Assembly (NCBI RefSeq): GCF_008932245.1
Contig: NZ_CP034909.1
Span: forward strand, 1,922,001 to 1,986,000
Length of the DNA stretch: 64,000 nt
Reading direction: 5' to 3'
Source: Sinorhizobium alkalisoli
GTDB lineage: Bacteria > Pseudomonadota > Alphaproteobacteria > Rhizobiales > Rhizobiaceae
Shown in pieces: positions 25,117 to 34,035 of the stretch (position 1 is the first letter of the stretch; each line of letters starts with the position of its first letter). Under the pieces are notes generated by a model. The model was given only the letters and a program-made list of their open reading frames with translations, did no database searches and was not told where the DNA came from. The position numbers and the translations under genes were made by a program.

Positions 25117-25922
25117 TTCATCCCCAGCGCCTGGCGCACCGCCGGCATGGAGGTGATCGCGTAAGCCGCGAAGCCGACGATGACGGTTAGGATCGCGAGT
25201 TGCACCCGCCAGTCGAGCGCCACCAGGTTGAGCTCCTTCAGCGCCGTGACGATCGAGCCGCCGGCGGTCAAAAGCCAGGTCCAGAACCGGCCGGACCGGC
25301 CGATCGGCTTCGGCCGCACCGGGCCCGCCGCCGCGTCCTCCCCCGCCGCTTCTGCCCGCCGCGCCGCCGCGCGCACCCGCTGCAGCATCGCCTCCACCCG
25401 TTCCGGCCGCACCAGCGCTTTGTTGAGCCCGTCGCCGGCATAATAGGACTGCCCTCGCCTGACCTTCCCCTTCGCCCCCCTCGTCTCCGCCAGCACGGGC
25501 AGCGACGCCCATTCCTGCGCGAGGCGCCGGCCGAATTCGGCCGGCGTCATCCGCCCGGCCGCGAAGTCCTTGTAACCCCGGCGCTTCAAGAGGTGATAGG
25601 CCATGCGGTCCTGCAGCTCCGGCGTGAACCGCTCGCTGCCGCTGAGCCCCATTTCGCCTTCTATATCCCTCAGCGTTCGGGGCGCATCCAGCGTGTTCCT
25701 CATGAACTGGTAGCCGCCGGCCGCGCTCGACCCGAACCGCCTCGTCCACCCCGGCTGCGCCGCCTCCACCTCGTCGAGCGTCATCGACGTTATCGGCCGC
25801 GGCAGCTTGTCTTGATTGTTGCCGTAGATCACATCATAAGACGCGCGGTCCCCCCGCCCGACTTCCGCTTCACGGATAAAGTCGAGCAGGATCGCCGCGC
25901 CGGGAGGCACGGTTTTGTCCAT
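25113..25922 (-). CDS. Phage endolysin (lysozyme-like glycoside hydrolase) with C-terminal membrane helix
   Basis: A 269-residue peptidoglycan hydrolase. The lysozyme-like core has the catalytic-Glu region ILLDFIREAEVGRG, SYDVIYGNNQ, then the substrate-fold motif SSAAGGYQFMRNTL and LQDRMAYHLLKRRGY, typical of phage muramidases of the lambda-R/NucD kind. A proline- and alanine-rich linker leads to a C-terminal hydrophobic helix (VQLAILTVIVGFAAYAIT) that may anchor the enzyme until lysis. It heads the lysis operon and is coupled to the spanin gene. AAGGTG precedes the ATG at 25922. Confidence 0.85.
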   Translation of the reverse strand: MDKTVPPGAAILLDFIREAEVGRGDRASYDVIYGNNQDKLPRPITSMTLDEVEAAQPGWTRRFGSSAAGGYQFMRNTLDAPRTLRDIEGEMGLSGSERFTPELQDRMAYHLLKRRGYKDFAAGRMTPAEFGRRLAQEWASLPVLAETRGAKGKVRRGQSYYAGDGLNKALVRPERVEAMLQRVRAAARRAEAAGEDAAAGPVRPKPIGRSGRFWTWLLTAGGSIVTALKELNLVALDWRVQLAILTVIVGFAAYAITSMPAVRQALGMK

Positions 25923-26002
25923 GGTTCACCTTGTTGGTTGAATTTGGATATGGGTTGCTTTAAGCGAGCTTCGCTTGCTGTAAGCACGGAGAGGCGGACG
26001 AC

Positions 26003-26704
26003 ATGAAGTTCATTGAGAAGGCAGCTCGCAAATACCTGCGCAAGCGGGGATACTCTGTCTCACAGAGTGGGGGCGAGGACAGCCATGCCGACTATCGCCT
26101 CATGAACTACTCCAGCTATGAACAGTATGTTGCCATTCAAACCGAAGGCAACAAACGCAAAATCGATCAGGTTTGGGCGGACGAAGCTACAATCGATGTC
26201 ATCTGCCAATATATTCGCGAGAATATTCCCCGCGCCAAAAGAGGCCTTTGTCACGGGTCGAGAAACGGCACCGAAGTTCGGTGGTTTGCGGATCGCTTGG
26301 GCATCGAAGTGATGGGCACCGACATTTCGGAAACGGCGGCTCAATTCGGTCTTACCCAATGGGATTTCCACAACGAGAACCCAGATTGGACTGGTCAGTT
26401 CGATTTCGTTTACACGAACTCCCATGACCACGCTCATGATCCGAAGAAGGCGTTCACTACCTGGGTAGGGCAGCTGGCGCCCGGCGGGAAGCTTTTCATT
26501 GAACACACGATCGGACAAACCCCAGCCACCGTGAAGCAGTTGGACCCGTTTGGCGTCGAACCGAAGTTGCTACCATACGTCGTGCTCGGATTCGGCGAAG
26601 GAAACTACGCCGTAACAACGATGCTCAAGCCGGGACACGAAAAGGGAGGCGGGCCTATTAGGATCTTTGTCATAGAGCCGATCAACGCTGTTGTTCAACA
26701 GTGA
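26003..26704 (+). CDS. SAM-dependent methyltransferase (moron/cargo)
   Basis: A 233-residue class I methyltransferase-like protein. SAM-binding elements are RGLCHGSRNGTEVRWFADRL (motif I region), VMGTDISE (acidic end of strand 2) and WTGQFDFVYTNSHDHAHDP (motif IV), followed by LAPGGKLFIEHTIG. It is read rightward, against the phage genes, and its base composition is clearly less GC-rich than that of the lysis genes. With the next three genes it forms a surface-glycan block, so a sugar substrate is likely. GGAGAGG precedes the ATG at 26003. Confidence 0.75.
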   Translation: MKFIEKAARKYLRKRGYSVSQSGGEDSHADYRLMNYSSYEQYVAIQTEGNKRKIDQVWADEATIDVICQYIRENIPRAKRGLCHGSRNGTEVRWFADRLGIEVMGTDISETAAQFGLTQWDFHNENPDWTGQFDFVYTNSHDHAHDPKKAFTTWVGQLAPGGKLFIEHTIGQTPATVKQLDPFGVEPKLLPYVVLGFGEGNYAVTTMLKPGHEKGGGPIRIFVIEPINAVVQQ

Positions 26705-26747
26705 CAGGCGCCTCGTACCTCTAACCGATCGAGTAGCGAGATCTCCT

Positions 26748-27515
26748 ATGGTGTGGTTATCCGATTTGCGCAAGCGTGTTTACCGGGGTTTAAGGTACAG
26801 GGTGACGCGCCCGTCTCCGCCGATCGCCCCATTTCCCTTCGTTGGTCCCGTTGTTGTCGTTGGGTCGGCTCCCGTTTCCCATAAGCCGATCGGATGGGGC
26901 TCGGATTTCCTGACCATCACTGTGAATGGCTCACAGTCCGTAATCGAGTCGTGGGGCACTGAAGTCCCCGACATCACGTTCCTGATGTACAACCAGATAT
27001 ACGGAACGACGCCAAACGCCGTGGCAGTGAGAGGTGTGCTGAAGGGGCGACGCACGGGAATACTCTATGTGCTTCCGTGGGAAAAGAACGACCGCGAACG
27101 GTTGGAGAAGGGTTTATGCGCGTTCGATTACAAGTACGACAGCCTGCATATCGTCGATCGTTACGAACGGATGGCGCTTCTAGACCGTATCGCGGGCCTG
27201 CGTTCCGCCGAGCTTGATTCCGACTCAAAATGCTCAAACGGCATGAATGCAGTGCTTTTCGCCCTCCACAACGGTGCACCCGCGGTGATCATTACCGGAA
27301 TCAACCCGAACTCCACTGGACATTCCTACAACAGTGCCGGGTTGGCGCGGCAGCATGTCCAGATGGATAAAGAGATTATCGCCAAGTTGGTTAGCGAGGG
27401 CCGCCCGATTTTCACCGCGGACCCGACGGTTTCAGCAGACTTGGGCATTCCACTATGGGCGGGGGCAATTAAACCTCTCGCGTGTCATGTTCCGTCAGAT
27501 GGTCGTCGACAGTGA
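26748..27515 (+). CDS. Putative glycosyltransferase-like protein (moron/cargo)
   Basis: About 255 residues, family uncertain. After a basic N-terminus it has VVVVGSAPVSHKPIGWGSDF, then ITVNGSQSVIESWG and a later SNGMNAVLFALHNGAPAVII. The Gly-Ser-Ala-Pro nucleotide-binding-like loop and the N-G-x-Q motif recall sialyltransferase- or DUF115-type glycosyltransferases. The start is unclear: I use ATG 26748, while an upstream in-frame start at 26691 overlaps the methyltransferase gene. Lower GC than the phage core and placement among glycan genes support a cell-surface role. Confidence 0.55.
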   Translation: MVWLSDLRKRVYRGLRYRVTRPSPPIAPFPFVGPVVVVGSAPVSHKPIGWGSDFLTITVNGSQSVIESWGTEVPDITFLMYNQIYGTTPNAVAVRGVLKGRRTGILYVLPWEKNDRERLEKGLCAFDYKYDSLHIVDRYERMALLDRIAGLRSAELDSDSKCSNGMNAVLFALHNGAPAVIITGINPNSTGHSYNSAGLARQHVQMDKEIIAKLVSEGRPIFTADPTVSADLGIPLWAGAIKPLACHVPSDGRRQ

Positions 27516-27600
27516 GCCGACCAGCAGGCACAAAGGCATCTCCATACGTAGACCGAGGCCGAAGCAATCGCGCAACGACCTCGCTCTGTGGAGTTGAAAA

Positions 27601-28290
27601 TCAACGGGAGCGCTGTGTCACGTGGAGAACGCGATCGCGCGCTGCGAACCACTCCTCAGCGTAATCGTCACTCTTGTATTCCTCGAAGTACGGGCCTCCA
27701 TCGGTAAAATGCACAAGGCTGGCATCTGCCGAATACTCGTACTCATTGACGAGCCAATTCCAGCGGGCAGGCAATTCACCGATGAGATCCTCGGACTCTA
27801 GCCATTTGAATTGATGTAACTCCAGTCCGGTAGCGGTGTTGACGTAATTAACGTCCAATCTTCGGCACTTGGCGTTATTGAAAAGAATCACACTGGACCA
27901 GTTCTTTTTTTCGTATTTTGTTTGGACCTGCCCCAGGAACTTAGTTTCAACTTTGGGAACATAATCGTGCTTCACGCACATTGCCGCGTAGCGATCATCT
28001 CTTAGCGCCCAGAGCTTGGCTATATCCGTGCGCATGAGCATGTCGCAGTCGACAAAAAGCGACCAACCCTCGTAGTTACTCAGATACGGGACCAGAAAAC
28101 GTGAAAAGGAGAATTCTGTCGACTGTAGTGGGTTTCGCTCCCGCGTAAATACTCCCTCGACGTTGTTCAAAGCAACCGGCGTAAACGAAACTGGAATTGA
28201 ACTATTTTCCAGAATACTTTGGCAAAGCACATGATAAGCAACGACTTCCTTGCTGTCGAAGCCGATATAAATCTTAGCGCTATCCGTCAT
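27601..28290 (-). CDS. GT-A type glycosyltransferase (moron/cargo)
   Basis: A 229-residue glycosyltransferase of GT8-like fold. It opens with IYIGFDSKEVVAYHVLCQSI, the usual nucleotide-sugar start, and has the metal-binding motif in LFVDCDMLM (DxD) about residue 90, then WSSVILFNNAKCR and LVHFTDGGPYFEEY near the end. It probably adds a hexose to a surface polysaccharide or LPS. It is convergent with the gene before it. The AT-richer composition marks recent acquisition relative to the phage genes. Confidence 0.8.
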   Translation of the reverse strand: MTDSAKIYIGFDSKEVVAYHVLCQSILENSSIPVSFTPVALNNVEGVFTRERNPLQSTEFSFSRFLVPYLSNYEGWSLFVDCDMLMRTDIAKLWALRDDRYAAMCVKHDYVPKVETKFLGQVQTKYEKKNWSSVILFNNAKCRRLDVNYVNTATGLELHQFKWLESEDLIGELPARWNWLVNEYEYSADASLVHFTDGGPYFEEYKSDDYAEEWFAARDRVLHVTQRSR

Positions 28291-28644
28291 GATTATCCCA
28301 ATTCTTGTTTTCGATAAATCGTCGTAGACAAGCTCTTACCCGACGCAGCGACCAAGCAGGCATGAACCGAGCACGCGCGGCAACAGCCTTCTGGAGCCAA
28401 GGGCTGGTTTAGCCAAAAATGGCAGCGCAGTGAAGCCTAAGCAGTAGACGCCGCTATCAGCCCCGGAAAGCACGCGGTCACCTCAATTAAATTCTTGTGG
28501 CCATTCACAGGCCTCAGACTGGCAAATCCCCTAGGCTTCGCTTAGTGGTCCGTCAGAACTTGTAAGAATTGTATTCTAGCCATCGCTGATTTCGCGGCTC
28601 GACTAACCCTCCCCTGCCCAGGGCGTGGAGGGTCGGAGCACTTA
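28291..28644. other. Gene-free AT-richer gap upstream of the acyltransferase
   Basis: 354 bases between divergent glycan genes. I see no ORF with a ribosome-binding site and no palindrome of note; it should hold both promoters. Confidence 0.5.
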
Positions 28645-30696
28645 TTGCGTGGCCAAAGTAGGACGGAGAGCGCGTTGGGGGCTGCACTACGGAAGACAAG
28701 CTACCGGCCAGATTTGGACGGAATGAGAGCCGTTGCAATCTTGCCTGTGCTTCTTTTTCACGCGGGCTTGCCAGGAACTCCGGGCGGCTTCATCGGCGTA
28801 GATGTCTTCTTCGTCCTTTCCGGCTATTTTATGGCTCGCATCATTCTAAGCGACCTCGATCGAGGCTGCTTCAGCGTGAAGCAGTTCTATGTTCGCCGGA
28901 TAAGACGTATTTTGCCAGCCTTAGCAGCAATGATAGCGGTCTCCAGCGTCGCGGCTTGGTTCTTGTTTATGCCGCAAGAATTTTTGTATTTCGCCAAAAG
29001 CGTGGGTGCATCCGCCCTATTTATCTCAAATATTCTTTTCCGCCGTGAAAGCGGATACTTTGATCTAGCTTCTGATATGAAGCCTTTGCTTCACACCTGG
29101 TCTCTATCAGTCGAAGAGCAGTTTTATATCATCTTCCCCGTCACTCTCCTCTTGAGCTATAAACATGCGCGTAGGTGGATACCTCTGATACTAATTTCCG
29201 CGATACTTCTATCCTTTGGCGTCGGTCTCTGGGCTGTTTTACACGCTCCAGCAAAAGCATTCTATCTCCTTCATTTCCGTATTTGGGAACTACTAATCGG
29301 AGCTCTAGTGGCGGCTGCGCCTCCAGCAAAATTTGCAACATTCACGTCCCGAACGCTGACGGTGGTCGGCCTGGCTTGCGTGCTTGTGCCCGTATGCCTC
29401 TATTCACCCGAACTGCCTTTTCCCGGAGCCTATGCTGCCGTGCCCTGCCTGGGCACCGCCCTCGTGATTTACTCCCGCTGCGAAGGAGGATTGATAGCAG
29501 GATTCTTGAGCAACCCTGCTTCGGTCTTCATCGGCCGAATTTCTTATTCTCTGTATCTGTGGCACTGGCCGATCATCGTATTCTCTCGCCACGCTGTTGG
29601 CCACAGCCTCACAGGCGGCTGGATATTGGCTGTTCTCGTAGCATCTTTTACCGTGGCTTACCTATCGTGGAGGTTTGTTGAACAACCAGCGCGATACGGA
29701 AAGATTGCGGATTCTCACATAGCCGTGTTCGCCTTCAGCGGTTGCGCGATCTTGACCGCAATTGCTTTCGCTTTCGTCGTCAACAAGTTCGATGGCCTTC
29801 CCCAGAGGCTGCCTAAAGATGCATGGAGACTCTATCAAGCTACACATGATCGGAGCCAATTTTACTCGAAGCGGTGCTTTGCGGATACAAACGGTAGCGG
29901 CCTAACACCGGATCAAATACGAAAGGGTGATCTTTGCAGAGTTGGAGCCAGTTCAGGCGAACCACAGTTCCTGGTCTGGGGAGATTCCCATGCCGCCGCC
30001 ATTGCGCCGGCTATTGACGCTGCGGCACGCAGAACAGGTGTTTCGGGTCTGTTCGTCGGGCGCGCATCGTGCCCACCTCTCCCCAACGCAGATTTCGGCC
30101 CTTCTGCCGCCGTAAAGCGTTGTGTTGACCACACCTCTGCCGTCATGTCCCTCATCGAGCAGAGGCAGTTCGCGTTCGTATTCATGGCGGCCTATTGGCC
30201 GAAGTATGTTCACCGAGCAGAGCTTCCGGGACAGGGCATCTACTTCGATCCTCATGTCGAACCGTCCACTGCAGATTGGTCCGCGCCGGTTCGCGCGAGC
30301 CTAGAGACGACCTTGGCCAAACTTACCCATCAGGGCACGCGAGCAATTCTGGTCATGGACGTGCCGGAAATGGGCTACGACGTCCCCGAGGCCTTGGCAC
30401 GAGCCTCGATAACGGGAGGCTCGCTCGACATAGCGCCCTCCCTTGCGTATACAAACAAGCGTCAGGCTCTGGCGCGGCGCGTCCTACAGCAAACGGCCAA
30501 ATCCGTGGGAGCGCTTGTCATCGATCCGCTCGGTGCAATCTGTGACGCCCAGCGATGCCACGCAATCCGGGATGGCGTGGTTTTGTACGCGGACCAAGAC
30601 CACTTATCGGCGAAGGGCGCTGAAAGTCTCGCGCCCCTTTTCTATTCGGTATTAAGCCAAACGTTATCGCGGGAGACAGTCTTCGCGCCCAATTGA
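28645..30696 (+). CDS. OafA/YrhL-type O-acyltransferase with C-terminal SGNH domain
   Basis: A 683-residue membrane protein that probably acetylates O-antigen or exopolysaccharide sugars. The N-terminal acyltransferase-3 domain (about residues 15-360, ten hydrophobic segments) starts YRPDLDGMRAVAILPVLLFH with the catalytic His of FH, followed by GGFIGVDVFFVLSGYFM and RIRRILPAL. The C-terminal periplasmic SGNH hydrolase-like domain has FLVWGDSHAAAIAPAI (Ser of GDSH) and DQDHLSAKGAESL (DxxH). It starts at a TTG (28645) behind GGAG. As phage cargo it may change the receptor and block superinfection, as seroconverting acetylases do. Confidence 0.88.
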   Translation: MRGQSRTESALGAALRKTSYRPDLDGMRAVAILPVLLFHAGLPGTPGGFIGVDVFFVLSGYFMARIILSDLDRGCFSVKQFYVRRIRRILPALAAMIAVSSVAAWFLFMPQEFLYFAKSVGASALFISNILFRRESGYFDLASDMKPLLHTWSLSVEEQFYIIFPVTLLLSYKHARRWIPLILISAILLSFGVGLWAVLHAPAKAFYLLHFRIWELLIGALVAAAPPAKFATFTSRTLTVVGLACVLVPVCLYSPELPFPGAYAAVPCLGTALVIYSRCEGGLIAGFLSNPASVFIGRISYSLYLWHWPIIVFSRHAVGHSLTGGWILAVLVASFTVAYLSWRFVEQPARYGKIADSHIAVFAFSGCAILTAIAFAFVVNKFDGLPQRLPKDAWRLYQATHDRSQFYSKRCFADTNGSGLTPDQIRKGDLCRVGASSGEPQFLVWGDSHAAAIAPAIDAAARRTGVSGLFVGRASCPPLPNADFGPSAAVKRCVDHTSAVMSLIEQRQFAFVFMAAYWPKYVHRAELPGQGIYFDPHVEPSTADWSAPVRASLETTLAKLTHQGTRAILVMDVPEMGYDVPEALARASITGGSLDIAPSLAYTNKRQALARRVLQQTAKSVGALVIDPLGAICDAQRCHAIRDGVVLYADQDHLSAKGAESLAPLFYSVLSQTLSRETVFAPN

Positions 30697-30764
30697 CGAC
30701 GGTGGGGGAGCGGGGCGGGAACGCGGATCATATCGCACCTAGTCCAAGGCGCTTTGCATCGGCA

Positions 30765-31256
30765 TCACAGGTCGAGCGCTATCATCCACGCTACGTCTAT
30801 CTCGACATCTCCGAGATCGAGCAGGGAGCCAATCGTGCCAATGAGATTGTGCGAGCGGTTGAAGATTGGCGCGTATTCCCACTCAATCTGCGCCTTATCC
30901 CTATCTGGGCCAGGCGGCATGAGGTTTATCGCAGCCGTGACCTGATTTGGCGAGATGCCAGCATTAATAAGGCCGAGGCGGAACTGGCGCGCGGAAAGCG
31001 GCGGCAAAGACGCGCGGAATACCTCAATGGTTGGCGGTAAGTGAGGCTGCACCGGGAAGGATGAATTTTCCGCGAGCCATCGCCGCAACGTCGGGTTTAG
31101 GCCAAACATGTCGTCTGGGCGGCTGCAATAGTCAGTGTCGTAGGTGCTACCGTGCACATCCGTGATGTTGCAATGGACGATAAATACGCCGCGCTCGCTT
31201 GTAGCTTTGATTGAAGACACGGAATTGAGTGCAGGAGTGAATGAGTTGATCGTCAT
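30765..31256 (-). CDS. Putative tail fibre assembly / phage protein
   Basis: A 163-residue protein directly downstream of the tail fibre, its ATG abutting the fibre stop. The N-terminal half has beta-strand character; the C-terminal half RQFRLGLINAGISPNQVTAA, then IFNRSHNLIGTIGSLLDLGD is a pattern seen in phage proteins next to fibres (chaperone or minor tail proteins with xis-like helices). I cannot name the family firmly. Its intact frame contrasts with the broken fibre gene upstream. Confidence 0.6.
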   Translation of the reverse strand: MTINSFTPALNSVSSIKATSERGVFIVHCNITDVHGSTYDTDYCSRPDDMFGLNPTLRRWLAENSSFPVQPHLPPTIEVFRASLPPLSARQFRLGLINAGISPNQVTAAINLMPPGPDRDKAQIEWEYAPIFNRSHNLIGTIGSLLDLGDVEIDVAWMIALDL

Positions 31257-32433
31257 TCACGCAACCCTCTGCAAGACGGTCCAGCCATCGTTGTTCACCC
31301 CGCGGGACCGCCACGTTCCCGACAATATAGCCCCCGCATCCACATGGGCGGAATGGAGGTACTGATAACTGAGGCTTGAACGCAGAGCAGGCGTGACAGA
31401 GGCATTTCGCGACGCATTGTTCGTATAACAGAAGATGATATGCCCCAAGGGAAAGCTCGTGTCATTCGCACCCGTGCCCGTATAAACCTCCGCCGCCGTA
31501 AACCCCAACGCATGCGTATGGCTCGTGGACGTAACGGAATTTGTCGTCGAGTTGGTGATGCTGCCGGGCGTCCCCAGCGTCAGCGTCCGGTTGGCGGCAA
31601 GGTCACCGCCGCCGGTCAGGCCGTTGCCGGCGGTGATCGTCCGCGCTTCCGGCGTCACCCCAAGAGCGTCATAGTTTCCAGCCGTCAGAATTTGGCTTCC
31701 GAACAGATAGCCTATGTTCGTGTCGCCCTCCAGTTGCAGCGGGTGCGGGGTATCCCAGGCTCCGTTCCCCCGTCCTGTCGACGAGGACGTGGAAATTCTG
31801 GGAATCGACATAGGCCCAGAAGTCATAGGCACCGGATGTCGTGTCGGTGAATTTGAGCCTGGGATTTGCGCCGGATATCTCGATCTCGTTTCCGCTGGTC
31901 GCGATCTTGCCCGAGGTGGAAAGCGTGGTGATGCCGGAATAGGCACCAGAAATCCGAGCGTCGGGGACAGTGCCGGCCGTCAGGTTGGACGCATCGTTGG
32001 CGCCGAGCGTCGCGCGCGCCGCGGCTGCATCCGCGTCGTTGAGAAGCGTCTGCATGAAGGCCGAAACACCGAGCGTCGTCAGCGCGGCCGCGGCGTTCGC
32101 ATCGTCGAGCAGCGTCCGCGCGAAAGGCGTCAACGCCGTCGTCGCATAGGCATCCGCCGCGGTCGTGTAGATCATCCTGTCGGCCGCGGTGGTAAGCCCG
32201 GAAATCGAAGTCAGCGCGGCATGGGCCGTCTGGGCGCCGAGCGCCGTTCGGGCGGCGCTTGCCGATGTGGCACCGGTTCCGCCCGCGGTGATCGGCCGTG
32301 CGGCATTGGCATCGGCCGTCAGGTCGTCGACCAGCGCGTTATAGGGCACGCTCTGGATCGTCGTGTTCGGCACTCCCTTGGTGCCGGCCGGGGGTGAATA
32401 GACTCCGCCTGTTCTTGGCAATGGTGCCTCCAT
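31257..32433 (-). pseudogene. Tail fibre gene interrupted by a frameshift
   Basis: A fibre split between two frames. Frame A (32433 to 31669) gives MEAPLPRTGGVYSPPAGTKG and Ala-rich fibre repeats (TPFARTLLDDANAAAAL; SAFMQTLLNDADAAAA), running into VDSQNFHVLVDRTG. Frame B (to 31257) resumes with NGAWDTPHPLQLEGDTNIGY, then NGLTGGGDLAANRTLTLGT, SHTHALGFTAAEVYTG and a C-terminus ending TWRSRGVNNDGWTVLQRVA. The two join if one base is removed from the run of five C (five G on the coding strand) at 31767-31771. Joined length is about 391 residues, a sensible short fibre. It could be a broken gene, a phase-variable tract or a sequencing error. Confidence 0.78.
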
Positions 32434-32441
32434 CAAAACTA

Positions 32442-32537
32442 GCGCATGATCCGACCGGAGTGAAAAGAGGATCGACAAGATCATGCGTCGAAAAGAAAGA
32501 GCGCCGATCTGATCCAGACAGATCGAAACGCGCTCTA
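32442..32537 (+). repeat. GAGCATGATCC-type 100-bp repeat, copy A
   Basis: Starts GCGCATGATCCGACCGGAG and ends GATCGAAACGCGCTCTA, with the internal palindrome GATCTGATCCAGACAGATC. It is nearly the same as 46811-46911 and shares its first 62 bases with the insert at 48403-48464. It lies between the internal-protein gene and the fibre gene, just upstream of the fibre start. Confidence 0.85.
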
Positions 32538-32576
32538 AACCGGGAGCATCTCCGGGAACGCTTAGGAAGGGTCAGC

Positions 32577-33767
32577 CTACTTTGGCATCTTCCCCGCCGC
32601 GAAGAGCCGCCCATAATCCACCCGCCGCATGCCGTCGGGCCCGCGGACGACCGCATCGGGGCGGGTCTTCTCCACCTCCTGCGCCATCACGCCGATATGT
32701 TTCGTCTCGCCGGCGGATTCGCCCCGGTAGCGGTATTCGTAGAGATTGTGCCCCTTGAGCCTGCCCACCTTCTCGATATTCTTCTTGGCGCGCCGGTCGG
32801 AAAGCGGAATTTTCCCGAACATGCCAAGGACGTTTCCGAGCAAGCTGCTCCCCGCCTGCTGCCGCGCATTATAGGCCGCCACCTGGTTCTGATAGTTCTG
32901 CTGCACCAGCCCTGCATAATCCACCGGCTGGATCGATTGCCCCTGCGTCGGCACGAAGCTCGGGTTCGTCACCTGCGCGCCGGATATGAGCGCCGAGATC
33001 TCGTTGATCGGCTGGTTGCGCATCGCATATTGCTCGTTCAGATAGTTCGAGCGCGCCGCGTTTCGGGCATCGATCAGCGCCTGTTGCGCGTTGAAGCCCT
33101 GGTCCTTGAGCGCGTTGTTGGCCGCCGTCGCCGATTGGCCGTTCTGGTGCATCTGCTGCAGGGCATTGTTGCTGAAATCGGCATTCTGCAGCGCCTGGCC
33201 ATAGGCCTGCGCCTGTGCCGCATTTTCGAAGCCCGCCTTGTCTCGCGCCAGGCCCGCGAGCCGCGACTGCTCCTGCCCGGCATTCAGCACGGCCGCAACG
33301 CGGGCATCGTTCGCCGTCCGGTTGGCCTCGTCGATCGCGCGATCATAGGCCTGCGATCCCGGCTGCAGCCCCGGGTTCGCGAGCCGCGTCTCGAGGGCAG
33401 CCCGGTCGCGCGCGAGCTCAGGATTGAGGCGGGCCATCAGCGCCTCCTCATATCTGCGCGTGTCCAGATCCGTATCGTAGCTGCGCGTCACCCTGCCGGC
33501 ATCGCCGACAGAACTCGCAAGCTTCGGCCCGCCGGAAAACTGCTGGTATTGCGGCAGCGCGAGCTTCGAAGGGTCGCCCGCCGCCGGCGCGCCGGAGAAG
33601 ATATTCCGATGGTACTCAAGCAATTTCTCCCGGTGGCGCAGGTCAGCGCGCACGCTTTCCGCGACCTGGAAGTTGACCAGGAGGGAGAGCACGAGGAGAC
33701 CCGCGCCGATCAGCACCAAACCGCCGATCAGCAGGAATCCGTTTCCGAGGAGCCCGCCGAAAACCAC
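32577..33767 (-). CDS. Internal virion / tail protein with S74-like C-terminal chaperone motif
   Basis: A 396-residue phage protein. An N-terminal membrane-like helix (GFLLIGGLVLIGAGLLVLSL) is followed by a long Gln/Ala/Asn-rich helical body (QALQNADFSNNALQQMHQNG) of the type seen in podoviral ejection proteins. The C-terminus reads LSDRRAKKNIEKVGRLKGHN, then LYEYRYRG and GVMAQEVEKTRPDAVV, the peptidase S74 intramolecular-chaperone motif normally found at the end of fibres. A protein that combines both is often annotated as internal or tail-needle-like. It lies between the fibre and the nozzle-like gene. Confidence 0.75.
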   Translation of the reverse strand: MVFGGLLGNGFLLIGGLVLIGAGLLVLSLLVNFQVAESVRADLRHREKLLEYHRNIFSGAPAAGDPSKLALPQYQQFSGGPKLASSVGDAGRVTRSYDTDLDTRRYEEALMARLNPELARDRAALETRLANPGLQPGSQAYDRAIDEANRTANDARVAAVLNAGQEQSRLAGLARDKAGFENAAQAQAYGQALQNADFSNNALQQMHQNGQSATAANNALKDQGFNAQQALIDARNAARSNYLNEQYAMRNQPINEISALISGAQVTNPSFVPTQGQSIQPVDYAGLVQQNYQNQVAAYNARQQAGSSLLGNVLGMFGKIPLSDRRAKKNIEKVGRLKGHNLYEYRYRGESAGETKHIGVMAQEVEKTRPDAVVRGPDGMRRVDYGRLFAAGKMPK

Positions 33768-33903
33768 CGCCCAGTCCCCCTGTTCCGGTTATCACGAAAA
33801 AGGCCACCGGCTACGACCACTCTATCGCGGATTGCGCCCTGGCGAATTCTTTTCAACAGCATGAAGATTCAACATCGAGCTTCCACACAGAAGCACGACC
33901 ACG

Positions 33904-34004
33904 ACAGCGCCGCGCGTCTTATCAGACGCGCAAAGGTCGCTGTAACGCTTTGAATTGCTGCATGTCTTTGTCCTTCAATTGAGGTCGATTAAGGAGACAT
34001 GCAG
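33904..34004 (+). repeat. RIME-like mosaic repeat (modules 1 and 2B)
   Basis: GCGCCGCGCGTCTTATCAGA with its module 1 palindrome, GGTCGCTGTAACGC, then the module 2B palindrome CTGCATGTCT...AGACATGCAG. It is nearly the same as 19965-20066 and fills the gap between two phage structural genes. Confidence 0.8.
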
Positions 34005-34035
34005 GAGAACTGTCAACGCTCCCCTGGTCCAACCG

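Noticed and set aside
32298..33953. 551-codon open frame opposite the internal phage protein
   Set aside because: Antisense to a gene with clear phage features; Arg/Leu-rich shadow composition.
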